From: DASUAO01 sp046484625
Lineage (GTDB): Bacteria > Actinomycetota > Acidimicrobiia > IMCC26256 > PALSA-555
Direction of reading: 5' to 3'
NCBI GenBank assembly: GCA_046484625.1
Contig: JAWOIO010000192.1
Span: 1 to 64,000 of the forward strand
Length of the DNA stretch: 64,000 bases
Made by a program: the position numbers and the translations under genes. Shown here one piece after another: positions 33,533 to 44,592 of this stretch. Position 1 is the first letter of the stretch; each line of letters begins with the position of its first letter. Below the pieces are notes generated by a model. The model was not told the DNA's origin. It worked only from the letters and a program-made list of their open reading frames with translations, and did no database searches.

Positions 33533-34450
33533 GTGACCGAGCAGCAGATCCACCGCCCGGTCGACGACGACACCCTCGCCGCGCTCCGCGACTTCACGAC
33601 GTCGGTCGGGAGCACGCTCGGTTACCCGGCCGTGGGCGACCGCGTGTGGCGCGACCATGCCGCCACGCCCGCCGACTCCGCGATCGTCACCGCGACCGAC
33701 GACGACGCGCTCGTAGGAGTCCTCCACCTCGGTGCCGCGGATGCCGACGGCGTCGTCACCGGGTCGCTCGTCGTCGCTCCGTCCTCGCGCGGCCGAGGCG
33801 TCGAGTCCGATCTCGTGCAGGTAGCGCTCGGCGACCTCCGCGGCGGCGGCTGCGTCCGTCTCGAGTACTGGGTCTTCGGCGACGCCGGCGACGCCGACTC
33901 CCCGTCGGGTCCGCCGGTGCGTGCGCTCCACGAGATGCGGGTGACGATCCCGCTCACGGGTGCCGACGCCGCACCGGCCTGGCCCGAAGGGACCCGGGTC
34001 CGACCGTTCGAGCCCGGCGCCGACGACGACGCCTGGCTGGCGGTCAACGACCGCGCGTTCGCCCACGACCCCGACCAGGGCGGGTGGACTCCCGACGTGC
34101 TCCGCCAGCGGGTCGCGGAACCGTGGTTCGACCCCGCCGGCTTCCTCCTCGTCGAGGACGCCGAAGGGCTCGCCGGGTTCTGCTGGACCAAGGTGCACCC
34201 GCCCACGCCGCCGTTCGACCCCGAGCCCGTCGGCGAGATCTACGTGATCGCGGTCGACCCCGGTCGCCAGGGCACGGGGCTCGGGCGCGCGCTCGTGGTC
34301 GCGGGCCTGGAGTGGTTGGCCGGGCAGGGCATCACGACCGGGATGCTGTTCGTCGACGCGGGGAATGCGCCCGCGGTCGCGTTGTACGAGGCGCTCGGGT
34401 TCGTCGCGACCCGGACCGACCGCCTGTTCGCACGCGCGGTGGGGGGCTGA
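33533..34450 (+). CDS. mshD: Mycothiol synthase (tandem GNAT acetyltransferase)
   Basis: It acetylates cysteinyl-glucosaminyl-inositol, the last step of mycothiol synthesis. The 305-residue protein has two GNAT halves. The second, active half has 'NDRAFAHDPDQGGWT', 'GFCWTKVH', 'GEIYVIAVDP' and the acetyl-CoA loop 'GRQGTGLGRAL', all MshD hallmarks. GTG 33533 is the start. Its presence implies that the organism makes mycothiol. Confidence 0.9.
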   Translation: MTEQQIHRPVDDDTLAALRDFTTSVGSTLGYPAVGDRVWRDHAATPADSAIVTATDDDALVGVLHLGAADADGVVTGSLVVAPSSRGRGVESDLVQVALGDLRGGGCVRLEYWVFGDAGDADSPSGPPVRALHEMRVTIPLTGADAAPAWPEGTRVRPFEPGADDDAWLAVNDRAFAHDPDQGGWTPDVLRQRVAEPWFDPAGFLLVEDAEGLAGFCWTKVHPPTPPFDPEPVGEIYVIAVDPGRQGTGLGRALVVAGLEWLAGQGITTGMLFVDAGNAPAVALYEALGFVATRTDRLFARAVGG

Positions 34451-34455
34451 CCGCG

Positions 34456-35520
34456 ATGAGCCACTCGCGCTACGGCATCTCACACGACGAGCTCGAGGCG
34501 CTCGTCGCAGAGCTCGGCGAGCCTCGGTACCGCGCCGACCAGGTCTGGAGCGCGCTGTACCGGCCGATCCCGATCGAGGACGAGACCGCGCTCCCCCGCT
34601 CGCTGCGCACCCGTCTCGCCGAGGCGCTCCCGCTCGGCCTCGCCTCGGTGGTGGAGGCGACGTCGTCGGACGAGCTCACCACGAAGTGGCTCTTCGCCGC
34701 CGGTGCCGACTCCGCCCAGGTCGAGACCGTGCTCATGCGTTCGGCCGATCGCGCGAGCGTGTGCGTCTCGTCGCAGGCGGGCTGCGCGATGGGGTGCACG
34801 TTCTGCGCGACCGGTCAGGCGGGGCTGGAGCGCCACCTCGACGTGGGCGAGATCGTGGAGCAGGCGGTGCGCGCGGCCCTGGCGTCGCCCCAACGGGTCA
34901 CGAACGTGGTCTTCATGGGGATGGGCGAACCGCTCGCGAACTACGACCCCGTGTGGGCGGCGGTGGAGCGCATCCACGGCGCGCTCGGCTTGTCGGCCCG
35001 GAAGATCACGATCAGCACCGTCGGCGTCGTCCCCGGGATGCGTCGCCTCGCCGAAGAGGACCTCCCGGTGACGCTCGCGGTGTCGCTGCACGCACCGAAC
35101 GACGAACTGCGCTCGCAGCTCGTGCCCCTCAACCGCCGCTACCCGATCGCCGACATCCTCGACGCCGCTGCCGAGGTCGCCGGATCCCGCGGTCGGCGGG
35201 TCACGTTCGAGTACGCGTGCATCGCCGGCACCAACGACTCACCGGCCCTGGGGCGCTCCCTCGGACGCCTGCTCCGCGCCTGGCCGGGCGTCGGCGGTGC
35301 TCACGTGAACCTCATCCCCCTCAACTCCACCGACGAGTTCGGCGGTCGCGCCGCGTCGCCGAGACGTATCAAGGACTTCGCGGCCGAGCTCGAGGCCGCC
35401 GGTGTCAGAACGACGGTACGGCGCAACCGGGGCGTCGACATCGATGCCGCGTGTGGCCAGCTGCGCACTCGGCACCTGGCACCGGATCCGGTGGCCCGTT
35501 CGACCACAATGGACGAGTGA
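34456..35520 (+). CDS. rlmN: 23S rRNA (adenine-C2)-methyltransferase RlmN
   Basis: This radical-SAM enzyme methylates A2503 of 23S rRNA and A37 of some tRNAs. The 354-residue protein has the Fe-S motif CAMGCTFC, 'VVFMGMGEPLANYD', 'ISTVGVVPGM' and the C-terminal resolving Cys region ('DIDAACGQL'). ATG 34456 follows mshD by 5 bases. GTGA overlap links it to the next membrane protein. Confidence 0.95.
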   Translation: MSHSRYGISHDELEALVAELGEPRYRADQVWSALYRPIPIEDETALPRSLRTRLAEALPLGLASVVEATSSDELTTKWLFAAGADSAQVETVLMRSADRASVCVSSQAGCAMGCTFCATGQAGLERHLDVGEIVEQAVRAALASPQRVTNVVFMGMGEPLANYDPVWAAVERIHGALGLSARKITISTVGVVPGMRRLAEEDLPVTLAVSLHAPNDELRSQLVPLNRRYPIADILDAAAEVAGSRGRRVTFEYACIAGTNDSPALGRSLGRLLRAWPGVGGAHVNLIPLNSTDEFGGRAASPRRIKDFAAELEAAGVRTTVRRNRGVDIDAACGQLRTRHLAPDPVARSTTMDE

Positions 35521-35876
35521 ACGAGCGCCGGTTCCTCAACCAGTTCCAGCCGCAGACCCTCGTGATCGGCACGATGCTGTGCTACCTCGACGCCGCGTTC
35601 GGGCTCCTGTTCGGCATCGTGTCGAGCTCGCTGCTCCTCGGGCTGATCACCATCGTCGGGCTCGCCGCCGGCGGCTACGGGATCGCGAACGAGAAGCGCT
35701 GGGGCTATCTCGTCGCGGTCGGTTCCGCGTGCCTCCAGGTCCTGATGCTGATCGCGGTTGCCGGCAGCGACGTGCTCGGCTTCCCGCTGATCCTCACCTT
35801 CGTCTTCGACGGTGCACTCGTCGCCCTGCTGCTGCACCCCGAGAGTCGCGAGTACCAGCGCATCTGGTTCCGCTGA
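35517..35876 (+). CDS. Small polytopic membrane protein of unknown function
   Basis: This 119-residue protein has four hydrophobic segments (about residues 15-35, 38-58, 63-82 and 87-107). GTG 35517 overlaps the rlmN stop. It ends 'HPESREYQRIWFR', a positively charged tail typical of a cytoplasmic C-terminus. No family recognised. Confidence 0.78.
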   Translation: MNERRFLNQFQPQTLVIGTMLCYLDAAFGLLFGIVSSSLLLGLITIVGLAAGGYGIANEKRWGYLVAVGSACLQVLMLIAVAGSDVLGFPLILTFVFDGALVALLLHPESREYQRIWFR

Positions 35877-35884
35877 GTCGCCCG

Positions 35885-37465
35885 ATGACGCGCAGTGCCG
35901 ACGCCCTCGTCGCCGACCTCGAGGCCCGGCTCCGCCCGGTCGAGATCGAGCTCGCAGAAGCCTGGTGGGAGTCCAACACCCGGTCCTCCCCCGCGGCCGA
36001 GGCGCGTCGGACGGCAGCCGACCTGGCCCGTCGGACGGCGCTCTCGGACCCAACTGCGTTTGCCGAGCTCGCCGAAGCGCGCGCCTCGTCGATCGACGAC
36101 CCTCAGGTGCGCCGGCAGGTGGAGGTGCTGCACGACCTCCTCCTCCCGCATCAGGTCCCGGAGGACCTCCGACGCGCGATGGTCGAGCTCGAGACCCGCG
36201 TGGAAGCCACGTTCAACACGTTCCGGGGCGAGCTCGACGGCGCCCGGGTCGACGACAACGCGATCCTCGAGATCCTGCGCACGAGCGACGACGCCGCGCT
36301 CCGGCGACGCGCCTGGGAGACGAGCAAGCAGGTAGGAGCCGCGGTGGCCGACGATGTCCGCACCCTCGCCCGGCTCCGGAACGAAGCCGCCCGGACGCTC
36401 GGCTACCGCGACCACTTCGCGCTCTCTCTCGCCACCGACGAGCTCGACGAGGACCGCCTCTTCGCGACACTTGCCGAGGTCGACGCGCACACTGCCGACG
36501 CGTTCGCGGAGTGGAAGCACGTCCTCGACGCCACGCTCGCAGCACGGTTCGGCTGCGCGGTCGGCGACCTCCGCCCATGGCACCTCGACGATCCGTTCTT
36601 CCAGGACCCGCCCGTCGCCGGATCCGTCGACCTCGACCCCCTGTTCGAGGCCGTCGACCTCGAGGCGATCACGCTCGCGACCTACGACGGCATCGGCCTC
36701 GACGTGCGGCCCGTCCTCGAACGCAGCGACCTGTACGCACGGGAGGGCAAGAGCCAGCACGCGTTCTGCATCGACATCGACCGCACCGGGGACGTGCGCG
36801 TCCTCTGCAACATCGAGCGCAACGAGCGTTGGGCCGACACGATGCTGCACGAGTTCGGGCACGCGATCTACGACCGCGAGGTCAGCACCGACCTCCCCTG
36901 GCTCCTGCGCGGCCCCGCGCACGCACTCACGACCGAGGGCGTTGCGATGCTCTTCGGTCGACTCGTCCGCGACCCGCAGTGGCTGGGCGGGGTCGCCGGG
37001 GTGCTTCCGGACTCGCTGGCCGGTGTCGCCGACGCGCTTGCCGGCGCTCGACGGAGCGCGCTGCTCGTCTTCGCGAGGTGGGTCCTCGTCATGACCCACT
37101 TCGAGCAGCGGCTCTACGCCGATCCCGACGGCGACCTCGACGGGATCTGGTGGGAGCTCGTCGAGCGGTTCCAGCTCGTCCGCCGACCCGACGGGCGTGC
37201 AGCACCCGACTGGGCCGCCAAGGTCCACCTGGCGGTCGCGCCCGTCTACTACCAGAACTACCTCTACGGAGAGCTCGTCGCGTCGCAGCTCTCGGCCGCG
37301 CTCACGAAACGAGCGGGCGGGATCGTGGATCGCCCCGAGGCCGGTCGTTGGCTCGCAGAGGCGTTCTTCTCGGGAGGCGCCACCCTCCGGTGGGACGACC
37401 TCGTCACGGCGGCAACTGGCGAGCCACTGACCGCACGGCACCTCGCCGCCGAGCTGGGCGCCTGA
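35885..37465 (+). CDS. M3/M2-type zinc metallopeptidase (oligoendopeptidase-like)
   Basis: This 526-residue cytoplasmic peptidase is largely helical with the gluzincin motif 'HEFGHAIYD' (zinc ligands His-His, catalytic Glu) followed about 25 residues later by the Glu ligand in 'LTTEGVAMLF'. The architecture fits oligopeptidases of the M3/M2 clans that trim short peptides. I cannot decide between M3 and M2 by eye. No signal peptide. Confidence 0.85.
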   Translation: MTRSADALVADLEARLRPVEIELAEAWWESNTRSSPAAEARRTAADLARRTALSDPTAFAELAEARASSIDDPQVRRQVEVLHDLLLPHQVPEDLRRAMVELETRVEATFNTFRGELDGARVDDNAILEILRTSDDAALRRRAWETSKQVGAAVADDVRTLARLRNEAARTLGYRDHFALSLATDELDEDRLFATLAEVDAHTADAFAEWKHVLDATLAARFGCAVGDLRPWHLDDPFFQDPPVAGSVDLDPLFEAVDLEAITLATYDGIGLDVRPVLERSDLYAREGKSQHAFCIDIDRTGDVRVLCNIERNERWADTMLHEFGHAIYDREVSTDLPWLLRGPAHALTTEGVAMLFGRLVRDPQWLGGVAGVLPDSLAGVADALAGARRSALLVFARWVLVMTHFEQRLYADPDGDLDGIWWELVERFQLVRRPDGRAAPDWAAKVHLAVAPVYYQNYLYGELVASQLSAALTKRAGGIVDRPEAGRWLAEAFFSGGATLRWDDLVTAATGEPLTARHLAAELGA

Positions 37466-37477
37466 GGGGTCCGGGCC

Positions 37478-38662
37478 ATGTGTGACACGTTGTGCCTGAT
37501 CGGCGGCGGGAGGACCTTGTTCGCGAAGAACTCCAACCGTCCCCAGGACGAGACCCAGGTCGTCGAGCGACACCCGCGCCGCGCCACTGGTGGCTCGCTC
37601 CGCACGACCCACATCGAGATCGAGGACGCCGGCGCGCACGCGCTGATCGGCTCGCGCCTGGCCTGGATGTGGGGGTTCGAGCACGGCGTGAACGAGCACG
37701 GTGTCGCCATCGGGAACGAACGGATCTTCACGGTGGCCGACCCGTTGGCCGCGGCACCCGGCTTGACGGGGATGGACCTCGTGCGACTCGGGCTGGAGCG
37801 CGCAACCAGTGCCGATGCCGCCCTCGACGTGATGACCGGGCTCATCGAACGCCACGGCCAGGGCGGTTCGGGCGCTGAGCACGCGAACGACCCGTACTGG
37901 TCGTCGTTCATCATCGCCGACCGGCACGGCGCATGGGTGCTGGAGACCTCCGATCGCGAATGGGTCGCGCAGTCGGTCACCGGCGGCGCCGCGATCTCGA
38001 ACCGGGTGACGCTCGGAACCGAGTGGACGCGTGGCTCGTCGGGGATCGCGCCCGGGGCCGACTGGTCGACGCGGCTGGACCCGGGGGTGCCGACCGAGCC
38101 GTCCGACGTCCGCCTCGCGGTGACGGGCGCATGCGCGTCGGAGATGCCGACACGGACGGCGCCCGCCGACGTCGTGACCGCGCTGCGCCACCACGGGTCC
38201 GGGTCCTGGGGTCGCCCCGGTGACGATCCGGCGAACGTCGACCCGCCCCCGCCGCCGGGTGCGCCCGGATGGGACGGCTTCACCGTCTGCTGGCACGTCC
38301 GCACCGTGGAGTCGACGATGAGCTCCATGATCGTGGAGCTGCCCGAGGATCCCGACGCACCGCTCCGGCACTGGATCGCCCTCGGGAGCCCCTGCGTGAG
38401 CATCTACGTCCCCGGCTTCGGGATGGAGACCGTCCCGCCGGCGCTGGCCGAACCCGCCACCTGGCAGCGGTTCGTCCGGCTGCGCGACCGTGTCGAGGCC
38501 GACGGTCGCGCACTCGCGGCGATCCGCGCCGAGCTGGGCCCCGTCGAGAATGAGCTCTGGGAGCAGGCCGAGGTGGTTGCCGGCGATCCAGCAGCGTGGT
38601 CGGGGTACTCCCACGCGGCATGGCGCTCCGTCGACGCCGCGCTCACCCGCGTCGGCGTCTGA
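37478..38662 (+). CDS. Secernin/C69-family Ntn hydrolase
   Basis: This is a 394-residue N-terminal-nucleophile hydrolase. After Met the sequence begins CDTLCL, then 'FAKNSNRPQDE', the secernin/PepD pattern in which an N-terminal Cys becomes the nucleophile. Later motifs 'WMWGFEHGVNEHGVAIGNE' and 'WVLET' fit the same fold. Dipeptidase activity is typical of C69; secernins themselves are less well defined. It follows the metallopeptidase by 12 bases, so two peptidases are co-transcribed. Confidence 0.87.
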   Translation: MCDTLCLIGGGRTLFAKNSNRPQDETQVVERHPRRATGGSLRTTHIEIEDAGAHALIGSRLAWMWGFEHGVNEHGVAIGNERIFTVADPLAAAPGLTGMDLVRLGLERATSADAALDVMTGLIERHGQGGSGAEHANDPYWSSFIIADRHGAWVLETSDREWVAQSVTGGAAISNRVTLGTEWTRGSSGIAPGADWSTRLDPGVPTEPSDVRLAVTGACASEMPTRTAPADVVTALRHHGSGSWGRPGDDPANVDPPPPPGAPGWDGFTVCWHVRTVESTMSSMIVELPEDPDAPLRHWIALGSPCVSIYVPGFGMETVPPALAEPATWQRFVRLRDRVEADGRALAAIRAELGPVENELWEQAEVVAGDPAAWSGYSHAAWRSVDAALTRVGV

Positions 38663-38688
38663 CGCCCCCGCCAGGTACGGTCCCCGAC

Positions 38689-40341
38689 GTGGAGTACAAC
38701 CTCGCAGACCTGTTCGAGAAGGTCGTCGACACCGTGCCCGAACGTGAGGCGCTCGTGTGCGGCGATCGCCGGCTGACCTTCGCGGAGGTCGAAGCGCGCG
38801 CGAACCGCCTCGCCCACGCGTTCGCCGACCTCGGCGTGGGGGCCGGCGACCACGTGGCGCTCTACCTCCGCAACGGCACCGAGTACCTCGAGGGCATGCT
38901 CGCCGCGTTCAAGCTGCGGGCCGTGCCCGTCAACGTCAACTTCCGCTACGTCGAAGACGAGCTGCGGTACCTCCTCGACAACAGCGACGCCAAGGTGGTC
39001 CTCTTCGACCTGGAGTTCGCGCCCAAGCTCGCCCACCTGCGCACCGACCTCCCGGACCTTGCCGGGTACCTGGCGGTCGCGCCCCGCGGCAGTGCGAGCG
39101 TCGATCCCGACATCGCCGGCGCCATCGCCGCGCTCGGTGCCGTCGACTACGAGGACGCGCTCGCCGGCGCGTCACCGGCGCGCGACTTCGGGCCTCGGTC
39201 CGCCGACGACCTCTACATCCTGTACACCGGCGGGACCACGGGGATGCCCAAGGGCGTCATGTGGCGCCACGAGGACATCTTCTTCGGCGCCTTCGGCGGC
39301 GGCGGGATCGGCGACCCGATCTCGACCCCCGAGGAGATCGCGGCCCGGGCCGAGGCCGGAACCACCCGCTGCTTCCCCGCGTGCCCGTTCATGCACGGCA
39401 CGGCGCACTGGATGGCGTTCCAGTCCCTGCTCACCGGTGGCGCCGTCGTGATCGACACCGAGCACCACCTCGACCCCACCCACGTCTGGGAGCTGGTCGC
39501 TCGGGAGCACGTCAACTTCCTCGTCATCGTCGGCGACGCGATGGGTCGCCCGCTCGTCGAGGCGATCGAGCACCTCGACCCCGAGGTCGACCTGTCGGGC
39601 CTCACCATCTTGTTGTCGGGTGGGGCGATCCTGTCGCCGCCGGTCAAGCGCCAGCTCGCCGCTCGGCTGCCGTCCACGATGGTGATCGACGGCATCGGCT
39701 CCTCGGAGGCCGGCGGGCAGGGCCAGATGCTCGCCACCAAGGACGGGGAGATCCCGTCGCAGCCGCGCTTCGCGATGGGGCCCCAGAACACCGTCCTGGA
39801 CGACGACCTTCGCCCTGCCGCGCCCGGCGAGGTGGGGAAGCTGGCCCGGTCGGGTCACATCCCGCTCGGCTACTACAAGGACGAGGAGAAGTCGGCCACG
39901 ACGTTCCCGGTCGTCGACGGGGTGCGCTGGTCGATCCCGGGCGACCACGCCCGCATCGAGTCCGACGGCACGATCACGGTGCTCGGCCGGGGCTCCGTGT
40001 CGATCAACACCGGCGGGGAGAAGGTCTACCCCGAAGAGGTCGAGGGAGCCCTGAAGTCGCACGACGACGTCTTCGACGCCGTGGTGGTCGGGGTACCCGA
40101 CCAGCGATGGGGCGAGCGCGTCGTCGCGGTGATCCAACCTCGCGCCGGCGCGACCCCCACGCTCACCGACCTCGACGGGCACGTGCGCGAGCACATTGCG
40201 GGCTACAAGACGCCGCGCGACGTGGTGCTCGTGGACGCGGTCGTCCGGTCCCCGTCGGGGAAGCCCGACTACCGCTGGGCGAAGACGGTCGCGATGCAGC
40301 ACGTCCTCCCGCGCGACCCCGACGCCGTTCCCGCGCCCTGA
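38689..40341 (+). CDS. Acyl-CoA synthetase (AMP-binding, FadD-like)
   Basis: This 550-residue adenylate-forming enzyme activates a carboxylic acid to its CoA thioester. It has the P-loop 'YTGGTTGMPKGVMWRHED', 'GSSEAGG' and the hinge/lid motifs 'GRGSVSINTGGEKVYPEEVE' and catalytic Lys in 'RSPSGKPDYRWAK'. GTG 38689 gives a normal N-terminus. Chain specificity is unknown. It is probably co-transcribed with the secernin gene (26-base gap). Confidence 0.92.
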   Translation: MEYNLADLFEKVVDTVPEREALVCGDRRLTFAEVEARANRLAHAFADLGVGAGDHVALYLRNGTEYLEGMLAAFKLRAVPVNVNFRYVEDELRYLLDNSDAKVVLFDLEFAPKLAHLRTDLPDLAGYLAVAPRGSASVDPDIAGAIAALGAVDYEDALAGASPARDFGPRSADDLYILYTGGTTGMPKGVMWRHEDIFFGAFGGGGIGDPISTPEEIAARAEAGTTRCFPACPFMHGTAHWMAFQSLLTGGAVVIDTEHHLDPTHVWELVAREHVNFLVIVGDAMGRPLVEAIEHLDPEVDLSGLTILLSGGAILSPPVKRQLAARLPSTMVIDGIGSSEAGGQGQMLATKDGEIPSQPRFAMGPQNTVLDDDLRPAAPGEVGKLARSGHIPLGYYKDEEKSATTFPVVDGVRWSIPGDHARIESDGTITVLGRGSVSINTGGEKVYPEEVEGALKSHDDVFDAVVVGVPDQRWGERVVAVIQPRAGATPTLTDLDGHVREHIAGYKTPRDVVLVDAVVRSPSGKPDYRWAKTVAMQHVLPRDPDAVPAP

Positions 40342-40355
40342 GGGCGCGCGCCGCG

Positions 40356-42380
<2,025 letters not shown>

Positions 42381-42387
42381 CGCGACT

Positions 42388-42444
42388 CAGCGTTCTGGCG
42401 TCAGATCCTGCTGCTATGCAGCAACTACCGACGCAAGAACGCTG
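42388..42444. terminator. Long bipartite hairpin between convergent genes
   Basis: Fifteen-base arms (42388-42402 and 42430-42444, one mismatch) enclose an inner perfect stem TGCTGC/GCAGCA with loop TAT (42409-42423). It fills the gap between the convergent YyaL-like gene and the next minus-strand gene, whose stop begins at the base after the right arm. No U-tract is visible. The layout (outer arms plus an inner small hairpin) matches the one at 17328-17374. Confidence 0.75.
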
Positions 42445-43104
42445 TCAGGGCTGGAGGCCGTCGGCGAGGTGCTCGGCCATGGCCCAGCCGTAGCAGATCA
42501 TCGCCTCGCCCTTGGCGGGCTCGATCGCGCCCACGAAGTCGGCGGCGGCCTTGCCCCCGAGCTTCACGTGCCTGGTGTCGAACACCGGCTCGGTCGCCTT
42601 GCCCTTCTTCACCTTGAACGAGTGGTCGTCGTAGCGCGCGTCGCAGCCGAAGCGGCGGGCGAGGCGACGGCCCCAGGCGCGCTCTTCGCCGTTGGGGTCG
42701 TACTTGGGGCGGGGACAGGCATCGTCGAGCACCCCGAACTGGGAATAGGCCGCGGGGTGGGCGATCCGACCTGCCACCAGGACGTCCTCGTCCGGGAACG
42801 AGATCGCGGCCCGCCGGTAGAGCTCGCCCACGAGGCCCTCGAGGGTCACTCGCGCGGTGCGGGCCTTGCGGACCCCACCGAGCCCCCAGAGGATGCAGGG
42901 CGTCCCACCGATGCGCTCCAACGAACCGAACAGGAACCCCTGGAGCTCTTCGTCGACGGAGGCGATCGTCACGAGTGGGAACTGCTCGACTGCGGCGTCG
43001 AGGTGCTCGTCGGCGAGTGGGAGCCCGATCGTCTGGACGAACTGGCCGAACTCATCGAGCTCGGCGGGCTTCAGGGAGACTGAATCACGCGATTCAACTG
43101 CCAT
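42445..43104 (-). CDS. Conserved hypothetical protein
   Basis: This 219-residue soluble protein has no signal or membrane segment. The first half has a Glu/Leu-rich region with 'IASVDEELQGFLFGSLERIGG', reminiscent of the central strands of acetyltransferases but without a clear acetyl-CoA loop. The second half has 'RRFGCDARYDDHSFKVKKGK'. I do not recognise the family. It converges on the YyaL-like gene and is divergent from the candidate selenoprotein gene (56-base gap). Confidence 0.7.
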   Translation of the reverse strand: MAVESRDSVSLKPAELDEFGQFVQTIGLPLADEHLDAAVEQFPLVTIASVDEELQGFLFGSLERIGGTPCILWGLGGVRKARTARVTLEGLVGELYRRAAISFPDEDVLVAGRIAHPAAYSQFGVLDDACPRPKYDPNGEERAWGRRLARRFGCDARYDDHSFKVKKGKATEPVFDTRHVKLGGKAAADFVGAIEPAKGEAMICYGWAMAEHLADGLQP

Positions 43105-43160
43105 CAGGTCTCCATTGTGGCCGATGGGGTCCGCGAGAGGCCAGTCGGTAGGATCGCGGC

Positions 43161-43715
43161 GTGCGCCGCTCTCTGCTCGTGTTCATCGCCGCGTCCAGCG
43201 TGCTCGCTGCCGCGTGCAGCGGTGCGACGGGCACCGGTGGTGGTTCCGACACCGGCGAGGGGCGCTCCGACGCCCCTGAGGCTGCCCCCGCACCGGCCGC
43301 GAACGAGGCCACGACGCTCGACTTCACCGCACCCGCCGTCGACGGGGGCACCGTCCGTGGCGCGGACTACGCCGGCGACGCCCTCGCGATCTGGTTCTGG
43401 GCGCCCTGGTGAAGCACGTGCAACCGGGAGGCCCCCGGGGTCGCGCAGGTGGCGCGGCAGTTCCAGGACCGAGTGGCGATCATCGGCTTCGCGGGCCGTG
43501 ACGACCTCGAACCGATGCGTGCGTTCGTCGACCGCTACGACTTCGGGTTCGTCCCACACGCCGTCGACGCCGACGGGAGCCTCTGGTCGGCGTTCGGTGT
43601 CCGGGGCCAACCCGCCTGGGTCTTCGTCGGGGCCGACGGCTCCCGAGAGGTCGTCTACGGGGCGGTCACCGAGGAGGACCTCATCCGCCGGCTCGAGGCG
43701 CTCGAGGCCGCCTGA
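43161..43715 (+). CDS. Thioredoxin-like (TlpA/DsbE-type) lipoprotein, candidate selenoprotein with in-frame TGA
   Basis: One frame from GTG 43161 to 43715 encodes 184 residues if TGA at 43410-43412 (codon 84) is read as an amino acid. Residues 1-19 form a lipoprotein signal with lipobox Leu-Ala-Ala-Ala-Cys19. A Gly/Ala/Pro linker leads to a thioredoxin domain with 'AIWFWAPW' directly before the TGA and STCNREAP directly after. The TGA therefore occupies the first Cys of the CxxC site, giving UxxC. Sequence after the TGA keeps perfect thioredoxin-fold coding ('VAIIGFAGRDDLEPM', 'VRGQPAWVFVGADG' with the cis-Pro) and GC-rich third positions. A hairpin with SECIS-like spacing follows. Alternatives are a recent nonsense mutation or a one-base sequence error. 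The role would be an extracytoplasmic thiol/selenol oxidoreductase. Confidence 0.65.
43424..43438 (+). promoter_or_regulatory. Candidate bacterial SECIS hairpin
   Basis: Arms CCGGG (43424-43428) and CCCGG (43434-43438) close the loop AGGCC. The hairpin starts exactly 11 bases after the in-frame TGA. In E. coli fdhF the minimal SECIS stem-loop also begins 11 bases after UGA, with a loop beginning AGGU. Five GC pairs make the stem stable. In such GC-rich DNA a hairpin of this size can arise by chance, so it is supporting evidence only. Confidence 0.5.
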
Positions 43716-43716
43716 G

Positions 43717-44529
43717 TCACTCGACCACGGTCCGCTCCAGCGAGGGGTCCGCGGGCGGGATCCGGGGATCGATGGCCGTCAGGGTCTCCACGAGCAGGGT
43801 CTCCACGGCGACGTCGCGGACCCACTTCCGGTCGGCCGGCACCACGTACCATGGCGCCTCCCCCGTCGAGGTCTCGGTGATGACCTCCTCGTAGAGGTCC
43901 TGGTACTCGTCCCACTGCTTGCGGACGTCGAGGTCCGCCGCCTTGAACTTCCAGTTCTTCACCGGGTCGTCGACGCGCTCCTGGAGGCGCACGCGCTGCT
44001 CGTCCTTGGAGATGTGGAGGAAGACCTTCACGACGGTCGTCCCCTCCTCGGTGAGCATGCGCTCGAACTCACGCAGGTGGCGGTAGCGCTGCCGGCAGCG
44101 GTCTCGGTCGACCACGCCGATCATGCGGGCGGCAAGCACATCCTCGTAGTGCGACCGGTTGAACACCCCGAGCATCCCGCGCGGCGGGCACTCGGCGTGG
44201 ACACGCCAGAGGTAGTCCTGGGCCCGCTCGGTCTCGGTCGGCGCCTTGAAGCTGGCGACGCGACACCCCTGGGGGTTCAACCCGGACAGCACCCGGCGGA
44301 TCGTGCCGTCCTTGCCCGCGGTGTCCATCCCCTGGAGGACGAGGAGCACGGAGCGCTTCCCCTCGGCCCAGAGCAGTTCGTGCAGCTCCTCCAGCTCCTC
44401 ACCGAGACCGTCGCGCCGCGCGGCAGCCTCCGCCTTGTCCTCCAGCCCGAGCTTGTCGCGCGCGTTGCGGGAGGCCAGCCCCGCGGCGACCCCGGGCTTG
44501 ACCCGCATCGCGTCGACCATCTCGTCCAT
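43717..44529 (-). CDS. ppk2: Polyphosphate kinase 2
   Basis: This PPK2-family enzyme transfers phosphate between polyphosphate and nucleotides. The 270-residue protein has Walker A 'QGMDTAGKDGTIRR', 'FNRSHYEDVLAARM' (Walker B region) and the lid Arg-rich stretch. The ATG at 44529 gives the usual N-terminus; upstream in-frame sequence does not look like PPK2. Class I members use AMP or ADP; subclass is not decided. It converges with the thioredoxin-like gene with no gap. Confidence 0.92.
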   Translation of the reverse strand: MDEMVDAMRVKPGVAAGLASRNARDKLGLEDKAEAAARRDGLGEELEELHELLWAEGKRSVLLVLQGMDTAGKDGTIRRVLSGLNPQGCRVASFKAPTETERAQDYLWRVHAECPPRGMLGVFNRSHYEDVLAARMIGVVDRDRCRQRYRHLREFERMLTEEGTTVVKVFLHISKDEQRVRLQERVDDPVKNWKFKAADLDVRKQWDEYQDLYEEVITETSTGEAPWYVVPADRKWVRDVAVETLLVETLTAIDPRIPPADPSLERTVVE

Positions 44530-44592
44530 CGGGGGCGCTCCCTCTCCGTCGACTCGGCAACCGTCTCGGCGAGCGACGCTAGCGTCACGGCC

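Noticed and set aside
35705..38614. A 969-residue open frame on the minus strand
   Set aside because: It is antisense to the metallopeptidase and secernin genes, has a low-complexity Arg/Asp/Gly/Val composition and no family motif. Long shadow frames are expected at this GC content.
43449..43715. Separate short gene starting at GTG 43449
   Set aside because: It would encode a thioredoxin domain without its first strands or active site; the frame is continuous with 43161 apart from the TGA, so one gene is the better reading.
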